Of a DNA stretch of 64,000 nt, positions 1 through 13,455 are shown piece after piece; within the stretch, counting starts at the first letter, position 1; each line of letters starts with the position of its first letter. Origin of the DNA: Zygnema cylindricum (Eukaryota; Streptophyta; Zygnematophyceae; Zygnematales; Zygnemataceae); NCBI GenBank assembly GCA_037447655.1, contig JBBHKE010002347.1, forward strand, positions 62,001-126,000. The letters are read 5' to 3'. The notes under the pieces are model-generated. The model saw nothing but the letters and a program-made list of their open reading frames with translations. It was not told the DNA's origin and searched no databases. A program made the translations under genes and the position numbers.

Positions 1-2640
1 CTTGCACCCCTTCCATTCACTCCGCTCATTATTTATCACTTTTTTCTCCCTTCCTGCCCATTTTGCTATTATCTTTCTATCCTTTTGCATTTACCTTCGT
101 ACCACATCTTCCTCTCTCCCTCTCTGTTTCTCTCATCTCGCCCCCAACTCTCTCTCGTCCTCCCCACAAGAACCCTTCTTGATATCCCTAACTCTTTCCA
201 CCGCCCACTCTCCACTTAAATTTCGTCTATCCGTCTCCCTCATCTCCCTTTTCCCACCCTTTCTTCACCAGGATTTTCCTCTATCCATGCCTTCCCTATC
301 CCGGTCCACCTCTCCCTTCTCACACTTCCTCTCTTATCCAACTCCCTGCCTCTACATCTCTCAATTCCTCTTTTCCTATTCGACTCCCCTTCCCTCCCTC
401 CCTCCCTATCTCCCCATCTGTGTGTATCTCCGATTCCTTTCTCCAAACTCTTCCACCTCTCCCCGCCCTCGTCTCTTGCTCTCCCTTCACTTCCTCTGTC
501 CCATTCAGGTCTTCGCCTCTCCACTTATCCCCCTCTCCAAAACATCTCACTACTTTCTTCCTCTCGCCTTATCTCCCACTTTCTTCTTGTCCTCTTTCTT
601 TCTGTCACTCCCACCCTTCTTCCCTACCACTTTCCCCCTCGAAGAACCTTTCCTTTCTCCATCTATGCATCTACAAATATATCCCCATCTCTCGCTTTTA
701 TCCTACCTCCTTCTCCCTCTCCTTATGTCCTTCTCCACCACTGCCCTTGCGCCCCTCATCACATACGCAACACCTCTCTGCCTATCTCGCCTTCTCTTCC
801 CTCCCTTAGTCACCACTCTCCCTATTACCCTCACCACCTCTCTCTTTCTTCCCTCCCTCGACCCCCTTCATCCCTCCATCTCCATCTTTTCCCCTTTCTC
901 CCTCTACCTATCTTTTCCTACCTCCTTTCCTACAACTCTCCATCCCTCCATTTCTTTCTATCCACTCTCCCCTTTCTTTCTCTGCCACTCTTGCACTTCC
1001 CTCTCCCACCTCAGCTGTCACCTTCCCTGTTTGCTCTCCTGATAGGATTGAAATCCCACATTGCAATCCTAACATCTCCCTCTTTTTTTTCACACTCTAT
1101 TTCCTTCTCTGCCCCTTCCTCTCCCCTTCCCGCTTGTGCTTCTTCCCCTCTTCCCTCTCTCCCTCACCTTCCATTTTTACTCTCTGTCGCCTCTCACTCT
1201 CTTTCTCCCTCCTTTTCTACTTTTTCTCTTCTCTCTGCACTTCTCCCTCCCTTCTCGTCTAAATCTCTCACCTTCTCCTCTCCATTTCTGCAATATCCTC
1301 GCTCCCTATCTCCGCCCTCCATCTAAATCTTTCTTGCTCTCTCCCATTCGCCTCCCTCGTCTTCTCTCCACGACTCTCTAATTTTTAACTCTTCCTCCTC
1401 TTGTCTCTCTCTTTAACTTCCTCTCACCGTCTCTCTTATTCACCCTTTTTCTTCAAACTCTACAACTCTACCTCTCTTTCCCTCCTCCCTCTCCATTTCA
1501 CCTCCTCTCTCTCTATTCTTTTCTCTCTTTTACAGACTCTTCGCATCTTTACCAGAGCCGGCCTCCCTCTCTCTCCCCTCCCTCAATCTCTACCTGTTTG
1601 TGTTCTTCCCTACACGCCCTCCTATGACCAGCCACCTCCTCTCCCACTATTCCCCCCCCTCCTTCTCGTCTATCTTCCTTTCGACCATCCCTCTCCCCTA
1701 TCTTACTCTTTCTATCTCCATCTAACCACTTCCATCCATTTTCCCTCCATTCTTGCCCATTTCTCTTGGTATCACTTTCTCTCCCCTCCAATACCCACCA
1801 CTCTCTCTTTCTCTCCCTATTCTTTTCTCCACCATTCATCTATCTTTTTCTTCACCTCCCCTATCAAAGCTTCTTCATCTATCCGTCTGTCCCACTCTCC
1901 CTATTTTCTCTCTCCCTCTCTCCCTCCCCATATCTTCCCTCTCCCATTTCTTACTCTGTCCATCTGGCCCCATCTCTGATTTACGCTTTCTTCCTTTCTC
2001 CTTCATTTCTTACCTCGGTCCTCCTAACCTTCTTCTCTCCCCTCCTTCAATACCCTTTTCCAATTTTTCTATTCAAATGCGGCGCCGTTTACCTCAATTT
2101 CCTTTTGCCTTTCTCCTTGCTCTCACTAACCTTCTCCTCCTTTGCCTTTCTTCCTCTCTACCGTCTCCACCCTCGACTTGTCCCCACTGTACTCTCCTGT
2201 CCCTCTATATCACTCCCCTATTTCTTCTCACCTGTCTTTCTCTACAACTCTCGCTCACTTCCCTTCTCCCCACTCTCTTGCCCTCTTTTGTGCATATATC
2301 GTCTCGATTTCTCCCACTCCCCTTTATTAAATATTTCTAATTCCCACCCTCCCTTCTCTTGTTCCCAATGCTTGAGAACTTAGAGGTCTTTTCCCCTCTA
2401 TCAATCTCTCCGCTTCCCCCCTCTACCTCTCGCCCTCTGTGCGCTGCTGCTTTGACAACCCTCCTACTCTGTTTCTTCTTATTTTCTGTCTCTCTTTTAT
2501 CCCGTATGGCCTTCTCCACCTGCATCTCCTTAAATTTCCATCTCTCCATTCTCCTATTGGAACTCCCACTCCCCCTCTCTCCCTCTCCCCCTCTGCCCCT
2601 CTCCCCCTCCCCTTCTTTCACTCTCTTTCACACCCATATA
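1..2640 (+). repeat. Degenerate pyrimidine-rich repeat, copy A
   Basis: The + strand is almost purely C and T with scattered A/G. It is not a simple microsatellite, because the order of recognisable words matches other parts of the window: about 16.5-18.7 kb, then 19.64-19.74 kb, then 20.97-21.34 kb. One example is the word ttctcttgttcccaat near 2357 and again near 21117. The open frames here (up to 346 aa of Ser/Leu/Pro) follow from the composition and are not genes. The left edge runs out of the window. Confidence 0.8.
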
Positions 2641-3270
2641 GACTAGCTTCAAAGAAAAGAAAGGGTGGTAGCTTGTCTTTCCCCCTCTCTCTCCTTCAAA
2701 AATTAAACTCTTTAAAGCATAAAGAAACTTCAGAAACCAAAACAATCGGAACATATGAAAACCTCAAAACGGCGAACATAAACAAACTTTCAAACATAAA
2801 GTCTCACTTTGTAGAGATTGCGGGAAAAATCAAAAAGCAAGTATACAAAATTTCATATCTAACCAAAATATAGAAATTAAAACATATCATTTCCATAATA
2901 AGGTGTGGAAAGAAATATTCATAATTTTATGCTTACAAAACAGTTCTTCAGCAAAAAAACGATGACACTTAAAAATAATGAAATAAAAAACTTACAGTGA
3001 CTCCAAATGTGTAAGTTTGTTCGCAATAGGGCCAGGGAAATCTCCAGAAAAATCATTAGCCGCTAAATCCCTGAATGAATAAAGATAGAAAACTAATTTT
3101 ATATAAATTATCTAAATGTTAATAGAAATAGTATAAATAAACAAAAAGTGATAACAAACTTGAGGTACCCAATCCTCGAAGAAGAAAGAAAAGGACTAAA
3201 AAAAAAAAGAAGATTAAGGAGGAGAAAGATAAGGAGGAGATAAGAAGTGGTGTTCTCGTGCCCTATCTGC
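2641..3270. other. AT-rich stretch, nothing recognised
   Basis: Ordinary A/T-rich sequence between two pyrimidine-rich blocks. I see no convincing ORF, no terminal repeats and no match to the AT-rich segment at the equivalent place in the other composite copies (24.2-25.6 kb). Confidence 0.5.
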
Positions 3271-4070
3271 GGCCCGCTCCACTTTTCTCCCTCTCTTTCA
3301 CCACCTTCATTAAAATCTTTGCTAGCCTCTCTCTGACTCCTTTCTCCGTCTCTTGCGCCTCTTTTACTTTTCTTGACTATCCTCCCCTAATCACTCTCTC
3401 TCCCTCTTTACTTACTCTCTTTCAATGTTAGTGACTATCCTATTTCCTATCTTTCATTTATACCCTTTCCCTCTCTTTATAGTGATGACTATCCTCTCCT
3501 CTCTTCTCCTCCCACCTCCTCGTCTCTCCTATCCCTGTCCCTCCTCTCTTCTATTTTATTCCGCTCAGCGACAATGGAGAGGCAGAGAGGGAGGGAGCGT
3601 GTGGGGGCCAGTGGGGAGGGGGGGAAGGAGATGCTGAGGGATGAAGAGTGAGGGAGATAGGGAGGGAGGGAGGGAGGGAGGGATGGAGTGACGGGGGCAT
3701 ATTTGGAGGGAGGATGGGAGAGCGACTGGATGAGGGAGGGAAGCAGACTGCGAGGGAGAAAAGAGGGAGGAGGAAAAAGGGAGGGAGGGAGGGAGGAAGG
3801 GAGGGATGGAGGGAGGGAGAGGGAGGGAGGAAGGGAGGGAGAGGGGGGGAGGAGGGAGAAGGGAGCACCAAGGAGAGAGTTGTGTTGAGAGAAGAAAGAG
3901 GATAGTGAAAGAGGAGGGGTGAGAGACGACGGAGGAGAGAAAAGATCGTAGGGAGGAGAGAGAAGAAAGGAGAGAGTGTAGAAGGAAGAGGAGAAGAGTA
4001 AGGAGGGGGGAGTCTGGGGGAGGAGGGAGGACACGTGGAGGTGGGAGAGAGAGGAGGGAGGGAGGGAGGT
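3271..4070. repeat. CT-to-GA strand-switch block, copy A
   Basis: About 290 bases of CT-rich sequence change abruptly to about 500 bases of GA-rich sequence. The junction holds the word ccgctcagcg at 3561-3570, which contains the interrupted palindrome CGCT-c-AGCG. The same junction with the same flanking words (tatccctgtccctcct before, acaatgga after) recurs at 25944-25953 and, inverted, at 41824-41833. The GA half includes GGGA-type simple repeats (about 3660-3860). Confidence 0.8.
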
Positions 4071-5020
4071 GGGCCAGTTTTTTAGTTTGGAGTGACTCGT
4101 TTAGTGCGTTAACTTTTTGCGAATACGAATATTCGTTCGTCTCTATGGCCTTCGCACTCTTCCTTCCAAACTTGCCTTCCCTGCACCAGGAACAGTGAGA
4201 AAAAACGTTTTTTCGACCAAAGTGCGATTCGGTTAAACTGCGCCGTCGGATTCTTCGCAATTTTCGGATCGCGACGGCCGCCTTTCGACTTCCCGCCTGA
4301 CCCTTCACACGTGTGGTCACGTCGCACGCTTTGACGGCTATCCCGAATGGTACAGTAAAGGCCAAGCTGTACTGTCACGCGGAAATCGTTCCGATTGGTT
4401 GACGTGTTGTAACATTATTTTCAGCTTTTTCGCACGTGTGAATTGAAACATTTGTTAGTGTTTTCAATACACGTGTGCAGAAGCCCGTCGCAAGGCGCCG
4501 AGGTGAAGACGAGGATCCACTGGTCGCGGGAGTTGCGAAAACGACCTGTCGCACGTGCGAGAACTGCCACGTTCCAAATACGTGCGACCAGATCGTTCGG
4601 TCCGTGGAAATACTAAAATTCATCGCAAACGACAGTCCGTCCGCCAAGCAACAGTACAGCACGATTCAGGCTTTCCGGCGAGTAGAACAGATTTGCCACG
4701 TAGTGCGCAAATGGACGTGGAGGCCCTAAAAGAGGAAAAGTGACCGCCACTTGTCACACGCTGTCGACGCCGCAAGATCTGCCGGTCGGGCAAGCTCCCT
4801 GCCGGGCAACTGGCGAACTGCGCCGACATTCTCCGACATGAGAACCGTCCTTCTTCCATCCATTATGAGACAAAAGAGCGTACGGTACGATCTTGTCGAC
4901 AGTGATCCGTACATGGTTGTGTAGATGAGGGCTTTTGCAGTACAGTACTGTAACTAACTGCCTTTTAAGGGCCTTTCAATCCGTTTTTTTTGTCGTCTTC
5001 ACATAACTATCAATACTATC
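4071..5020 (+). repeat. GTAC/CACGTG-rich block, copy A
   Basis: Higher-complexity DNA rich in GTAC, CGTACG, CACGTG and GCGACAAG words. It is homologous to 26631-27700 in the same orientation and, inverted, to about 39040-41130. Shared words include cgttttttcgac, cgcgacggccgcc, tcacacgtgtggtcacgtcg and gatctgccg. Short frames are open in several phases, but their products differ between copies and resemble no family I know. It looks like the terminal module of the composite repeat. Confidence 0.75.
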
Positions 5021-5237
5021 TGAACATAAACTGGCTGGCTGTAGAAGTGGTTGATATAAAAGTTTGGCGATGAGTTGGCGCGACGTAAAGGTGGGTCGAA
5101 AAGGAAAGACGACAATCAAAAGTACAATAGTACGCTTGAGGATGACGTGTATTGTAGTGTTGTGTATCGGTAAAAAGTATATCGCGATGATACCAGTATC
5201 GATCGCTATCGGTTATCAAAAGGTCAAGGGTTCCGAT

Positions 5238-6048
5238 CAGAGGTCGCAAACGGTCAACCGAAACCGTGACCGACCGTCAACCGACCGCCCGCGCCGGATC
5301 CGGAACGGATTCGGTTGCCAAATTTTGGGGGTCGGGCGGTTACGGTCGGTTGACTCAACAGGAAAAGAAAAAACGGTCAGTTACGGTCGGTCAAACAAAA
5401 AACCAAAAAAAAAGAAAATTTTGTACTTTTTTTTTCCAAATTATTGTTCTTTGTACTTTTGGTATCGTGGAAGTACGTGGCATCATGATTAGCGTCGCAA
5501 ATCTGACACGGTACTGTAGTAAGCTATTTATTTCGCAAATCACAGGGAACGCGACAAAGCGTCGCAAATCTGACACGATAGAACACTATTCATTTCGAAA
5601 ATCTTAGGGAAAGCGACAAAGCGTCTCAAATCGAGACGGTAGTACAATATTCATTTCGCAAATCTTAGGCAACGCGACAAAGCGTCGCAAATCTGACACA
5701 GTAGTACACTATTCATTTCGCAAATCTTAGGGAACGCGACAAAGCGTCGCAAATCTGACACGGTGGTAACACTATTCATTTCGCAAATCTTAAGGAACGC
5801 GACAAATCGTAATAATTGGCTTATTCCGTCGTACATTGATTAATTTTGAACTTTTTCGGTTACGGGCGGGCACGGTTAGTCGCGAAAAATCAAGATTCGG
5901 TTAATTTTTTTTTTCGTAAACGACGGTCGGTTAACGGTTAACAATTTTGGAGCGTGACAAAACTCGGTCGGGCGTCGGTTACTCAGATTTTGAAAAAAAA
6001 AAAACGGTCGGTTTCGGGTATGATTTTTTTTGACTTTTGCGACCTCTG
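5238..6048 (+). mobile_element. hAT-like element family 2, nested, with 8-bp target duplication
   Basis: Terminal inverted repeats are cagaggtcgcaaa at the left and tttgcgacctctg at the right. It is flanked by a perfect 8-bp direct repeat gttccgat (5230-5237 and 6049-6056). An 8-bp duplication and CAG...CTG ends fit the hAT superfamily. The 811-bp body has no transposase ORF and carries a 62-bp tandem array. A shorter copy of the same family lies at 36837-37244. The host site lies inside the family 1 hAT-like element, so this insertion is the younger event. Confidence 0.9.
5492..5809 (+). repeat. Tandem array, five units of about 62 bp
   Basis: Units begin gcgtcgcaaatctgacac and end near ggaacgcgacaaa, with starts at about 5492, 5559, 5621, 5682 and 5744. 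The array is internal to the nested hAT-like element. Each unit contains gcgtcgcaaa, which resembles the ggtcgcaaa part of the element terminus, so it may hold subterminal transposase-binding motifs. That role is inference. Confidence 0.85.
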
Positions 6049-6200
6049 GTTCCGATATATCTCTTCGAGACCAACAAATTTCTTATCGGCAATAAGTAGA
6101 AAATATATAGTGCTCTATATAATAGTACTTAAAATATATATTGTATTATATAGTTGACTGTTTATAGAGTGGTATGCCACGGCTTAAAATCTGTTCCGTT

Positions 6201-8850
6201 CTCCGTATTGCGGGAGTTTCGTACTGAAAGCAAAGCACGTTAACCACGGTTGTTCAAATCTTGCGATTTTTTCAAATTTTCCGATTTCTACGTATACTTC
6301 GTGACTGTTGAAAAAATCGCAAAAAAACTCGATTTACTTTCTGTCTGGTAAACTGAATGGACAATTTACGCGAAAAATACAGTATTTTCTTGTAAAATGT
6401 ACCGTTTTTTACGTAAATATACGGGATTTGACGAAAATGTACATCACAGTTATTAGTACTTTCTGTCCTATGAACTGAACAAATATTTCACTGTACGTAA
6501 TTTTATCCGAAATGTACGGACATTTTCAAAAAGAGAAGTTGAAATGTCACACTATTTGCGCGCGGTAAGTTTGAAACCTGTACGAACGTCTTCTTCATTT
6601 TTTTTTTAAAAGAAGCTGGCTATGGATAGAGAGAGAAGGCGGCCATGGCTGCCTGTCAAATAGTATCACACAGACTGACTTTGACAAAGATTTTGCATTC
6701 GCCGAAATTTGAACCTGGCTAAAGCCTTTTGGCAGGTTTATAATTTTAGATTGTCCGCTACCATTATATGAGGAAATTCCGATACAGATACGAGTGCGAT
6801 ACATATATAATTATTTAAGATTGTTTAGCGCTCATTTACCGGAAAATTTACAAACTGCGGTATATGTAAAATTCATTTTATTCATTAACGATTTTAACGA
6901 TTTTTTCAAATCAGTCAATGCGTTCGTTATGTATAATTCGTACGTTTGAATCTTGCGTAAAATGGGTTTTGAACAACTATGACGTTAACGTTAACAAGTT
7001 AATAATAGTAGTTTATAGTACTAAACTTATAGTACCGCAATTAAAAATTTCTAAGTACATGGTAATATCTAACTTTTTTGAAGAGAAAATGAACAGAAGA
7101 TTCCAAGTCATAACGACGAGGAAAAATCGCGAGAACCTGTTCTCACATCTTCAAACGTTGAATATGTGAACACAGTATCGCGGCTACAACGTGGGAATGT
7201 GTATCGAAATTTTTGTTACGTGTATAAATTAGCGTTATTTTTTGTTGGCGTTAAGCCCTTGAACCCAAAAATAGAGTCTATAACACTAATTATTTATTAA
7301 CTTCAATAGTGATTTACGGTCCACTTTCAACCATCTTTTTGAAAATTTTCGTATATTTTATTCGTATATCTAGTCCGTACAAATAAAGTATACGAATTTT
7401 ACGAAAAGTTAGAAAAGTAACGCATTTTCGTAAAAGTCAAGAATTAGTACGAACGAAACCTTATGATAAAACCCTTATTCGGTAAACTGTACAATCGAAT
7501 GTTTGACTTTGACTTTGACCGGGCTATAAGCTTCAAGGATGTACTTCGGGGTTCCTTCTTACTCATCGCTATAGTCAAGCTGTCTGTGTTGAGCTGTCTG
7601 TCCATACACTACAAGAATCTTAAAGGATTTCTAAAAAGATTCATTGGTCGGCTTCCAATGCAAACATAGTAACATACTGCATGGCAATTTGATACTTTGT
7701 CGGGACGTGAAAATCCTACCGCACGAGTTAACCGATTTTGTTGCGCTGTCGTGAAAGTCAATGAATCTGTGTGCCATGATTGAACACGTCGGCAATATAA
7801 AACCGTCCGTAGCCAAGAGATATTGTCGCCACGCAATCGAGATTTCATTGTACGGTACCGGGAATCTGTTACCCCGGTGACCACGAACAATTATTGCACA
7901 TTACAGTACAGACTAGGTTCGTTAGCCCGCAGAGTGAAAGGTGTGAAAGTACCGTACCTACGGCAAATATTTGAGGTACAGTACCTGTACATTTTACCGT
8001 CTAGATTCATGCCGCATTACAAAGCGGTGCGGCGATCCCTCTGCCACCGTTCGTGTCCACGAGTTGTACACCTGGGAAGTGGGCGGTCAGGGTTGGCGTG
8101 TACGGAATTCTATCTTCTCGGCCTGCCGAAGGACGGTACGGTCATTGTCCAATCACACGCTGGCGTCACATGCACAAGTCGCCGCCTCATTGAAGCCGCT
8201 CGTTTAAGTTCGCGCCACCTCTTTACAAAAGAAGTGCATAAAAATGAGCCATTTCTACATTATTTTCACGGAATATAACGTCATCGTACAAAGAGGAACG
8301 CAGGCAAAGCCGAAAATGTTTTGTCGTTTCTATCTAAATCGTTATGAATTGTATACATCATTAAATGCTCATGAACCCGTTTTAAAGCTGAAAAATAGTT
8401 ACTAATCACTCATAGCGCGAACATCAACAAGAGCTAAATGAAAACTTTGTTAGGCGTGATTGGATATTGTCCTAAATATCGAATTATTGTTGACGATAAC
8501 ATTCGATATTCGTATCGGATCGGCATATTTTATCGAGGAGCCGACGCCTTCACTATGTGACAACTGTCGCACGCGACTTCCTCATTTCGTTGCGAACTCA
8601 GCCGCGACTGAAACTCGACGACCGACCAACACTTTTGTCGCGAGCCACACGACAAGCAATCTTCTGCGATCGAATCGCAAGCGGCCCTTGCATCGCACAC
8701 CGACAACCGTAGCTTTACGACCTTTGAAACTGTCGACGGCAACACATGTCCTTCGGACGGCATCGCCTCTGACCGAAAAACGCAGAAGCACAAGTAATCG
8801 AATACAGGCAGAAAATAAGAGAAATGGAGTGAATATAATTAAAAAAAGAA
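6201..8850. other. Unclassified intergenic or repeat DNA
   Basis: Mixed AT-rich sequence with many GTAC and CGTA words. Frames of 60-150 aa occur (the longest at 7823-8278), but none has recognisable motifs, homologous copies or convincing splice context. No terminal repeats were identified. Confidence 0.5.
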
Positions 8851-8851
8851 A

Positions 8852-9088
8852 ATGCAGGAGGGGAAGGCTGCTCTGGAACAGCAGATGAATGGAGACACCA
8901 AATTGGAAGATGAGGAACTGATTCTGGAGAGTGAAAAGGAGGAAGACGAGGGAGACGAAGTTTTTGGGAGACTTCTGGCTTTGAATGTGTGGAGGGATGG
9001 CCTCCAAGGAGGTGGGAGCTCAAACGATTTATTTTTCTGCATCTCGCCATTTTACCAATGTTTATTGTTCTCCTATTTGAAATATTGA
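8852..9088 (+). CDS. Possible small acidic protein or first exon, 78 aa
   Basis: An ATG preceded by an A-rich context opens a frame that is strongly acidic for about 35 residues (Glu/Asp-rich) and then less biased (VFGRLLALNVWRDGLQGG). That change in composition is unlike the Ser/Leu frames of neighbouring CT repeats. A possible donor (gag then gtggga) lies near 9012. If spliced there, the exon would end in phase 1, and no matching acceptor was confirmed downstream. Part of the frame is purine-rich, which favours chance openness. I recognise no family. It could be unrelated to the gene at 12.1 kb. Confidence 0.2.
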   Translation: MQEGKAALEQQMNGDTKLEDEELILESEKEEDEGDEVFGRLLALNVWRDGLQGGGSSNDLFFCISPFYQCLLFSYLKY

Positions 9089-9110
9089 AAAATAAAAAGA
9101 TATCTCTCAA

Positions 9111-11920
<2,810 letters not shown>

Positions 11921-12094
11921 CGCCAGGTTTCTTTGGATGCAGAAAACCTTCAAGTCGTGCAAATGTGCCACGTGTCACTCTCCCCAGCCCCCAACAGCAG
12001 TCAAGCTGTTCCTCTCCCTGAACACCAGCTGTCGGTCACTAGAAGCCAAAATTCTACTGGCTCATCCCTTGGCCGCCAGCTGGCGGTTACGACA

Positions 12095-13455
12095 ATGCGG
12101 ATATCTCTGACAGCTGACAGCTTTCGCCTCACAGCAGCCTCTGTGGAAACCTCCTGTGTCAGCCTGGCAGAAGCTCGGGAACTAATGGGAAAATTGCCAG
12201 CCTGCGACGTCAGGGAGGAACCATTTGAATGGGTTTCCTTCTTCAATTTTGAACTCTTTTCTTCTGAGGGAGGGATATTCCCGCCCAGAACAGAGTTTTT
12301 GAGGGAAGATGAGGCGCCGGATATTCTTCCCTCTTTATTATGCCCTTCCTTGTAAGTGATACCAAAGTATTCATTATTTTTAAGTCCTCAATTCACTCAA
12401 TCTGACGTACTTTCCATTTGCCGCCCGATAACATTTAACTGACTCTCACAAACTCCCTATCGTACATTAGTCAATGACGGCTTTTTCAGTTAAACGGTAA
12501 GCTAATTTCCCACAAATTTAGAGAATCCACTCCGTTTCAAAAATTCCTGAAGTGGCTGAAATCGAGCTATCTTGTCAGAATAATATATATGTATATTTTT
12601 CTTTGTTTTTTCTGGTCTGACAGCTTTATTTTTTTTCCAGAAACCCTCTTTTACATCGACTTCCCCCACTGGCTAATTCTCTCGGCGAAGTCGAAAGAGT
12701 TCTTCAACTTCGTCGACATCGTTTTGAGGCTGTCCATCTTCGGAGGAGACTCCTGTTGGCTGTTAGAGAAGGACACGTGGAAGACCCACCAGAAATTGAG
12801 GAATCATCTGATCTTACTTCACAAAGAAAGAGAACAATTACAGAGGACATGCGGCAAGATGAGCCGTTAAAACGGAAGAAGAGGAGTAATGCAATAAGTA
12901 TGCAAGAAGAGGTTCCGTTGGAAGAGAGTTCGAAGAACATGGAAGATATCCTTCAGAATCCGCAAGAGGTAAAGAGGGAGCTTGATAGAGAACTTGGGAA
13001 ACTTTTAAATCGATACCATAGTTCCTGCGGATGGGTGAGTGGTGGAGTGCTTAGGGAAGGAGAGGATTGCACGGGAGATTCACACGATACTATGGCACAA
13101 AGAACGTCAGACGACGGGAATATTAAAAATCAGAAGGAAAGCAATTCTGAAGATAAAGAGGATGACGGTCTTTCAGGTAAATGCTGTCAAATGCTGGTTA
13201 TTTTTCCTCCTGCGCCCGCACGCTGTTTGTTAAGCTCTTTCTCTTAATTCCTTTATGGTTATGTTTATCATTGAGTGTTTTTCATCCTTTGTATTGAGAA
13301 AAGAGAGCTTGTAATGTTTCACAGAGGGAGAAAAATTAGCGCTATATCTAATTTTTCATCGCATGTTACTGTTGACAGGTCCGTCAGGAAGTTCAGCAGA
13401 AGATCAAAACCAGGAAAACGGTAATATTTCGGGTACAGCAAGTTGGCCTTTATAG
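12095..13455 (+). CDS. Predicted three-exon gene of unknown family, 289 aa
   Basis: Exons 12095-12351, 12641-13176 and 13379-13455 join to one frame of 870 bases ending in TAG. Intron 1 begins GTAAGT and ends TTTTTTTTCCAG; intron 2 begins GTAAAT and ends TTGACAG. Exon phases agree at both joints (2 then 1), which is strong support for real splicing. The start is the first in-frame ATG I would trust, but the frame stays open upstream and a possible acceptor at 11926 could add a 5' exon. Exon 2 encodes an Arg/Leu-rich amphipathic stretch, then a Glu/Asp/Lys-rich region with a KRKKR basic cluster that could be a nuclear-localisation signal (inference). The C-terminus is Gly/Ser/Asn-rich. No enzyme motif, membrane segment or signal peptide is evident and I do not recognise the family. 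It is the only convincing host-type gene in the window. Confidence 0.6.
12352..12640 (+). other. Predicted intron 1 of the three-exon gene
   Basis: The donor is T then GTAAGTGA. The acceptor is a long T tract followed by CCAG. Length is 289 bases. The upstream exon ends two bases into a codon and the downstream exon supplies the third. Confidence 0.65.
13177..13378 (+). other. Predicted intron 2 of the three-exon gene
   Basis: The donor is TTTCAG then GTAAATG. The acceptor is TACTGTTGACAG. Length is 202 bases. The split codon reads Gly across the joint, and the last exon reaches a stop after 25 further residues. Reading through instead would stop in the intron at about 13247. An alternative donor, GTGAGT at 13035, is also possible. 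Confidence 0.55.

Larger units (their letters stand above)
5155..6200 (+). mobile_element. hAT-like element family 1, copy with lost 3' end
   Basis: It starts with tagtgttgtgtatcgg, the same terminus as the complete copy at 35636-36530. Internal words are shared: atcgcgat, tatcggttatc near the start, then rtggcatgccacg and aaaatctgtt. The sequence is interrupted at 5237/6049 by another hAT-like element. I cannot find the right terminal repeat, so the end near 6200 is where similarity fades. There is no transposase ORF, so it is non-autonomous. Confidence 0.7.

Noticed and set aside
4109-4378. Conserved basic protein (RKAAVAIRKLRRIRRR) in the GTAC block, also at 26.7 and 41.0 kb
   Set aside because: The stretch is identical mainly because the DNA copies are nearly identical. 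Flanking residues shift frame between copies, and other frames are equally open.
7823-8278. A 151-aa frame that might be a gene
   Set aside because: No recognisable motif, no second copy and no splice or codon signal. The region is rich in GTAC words typical of the repeats here.
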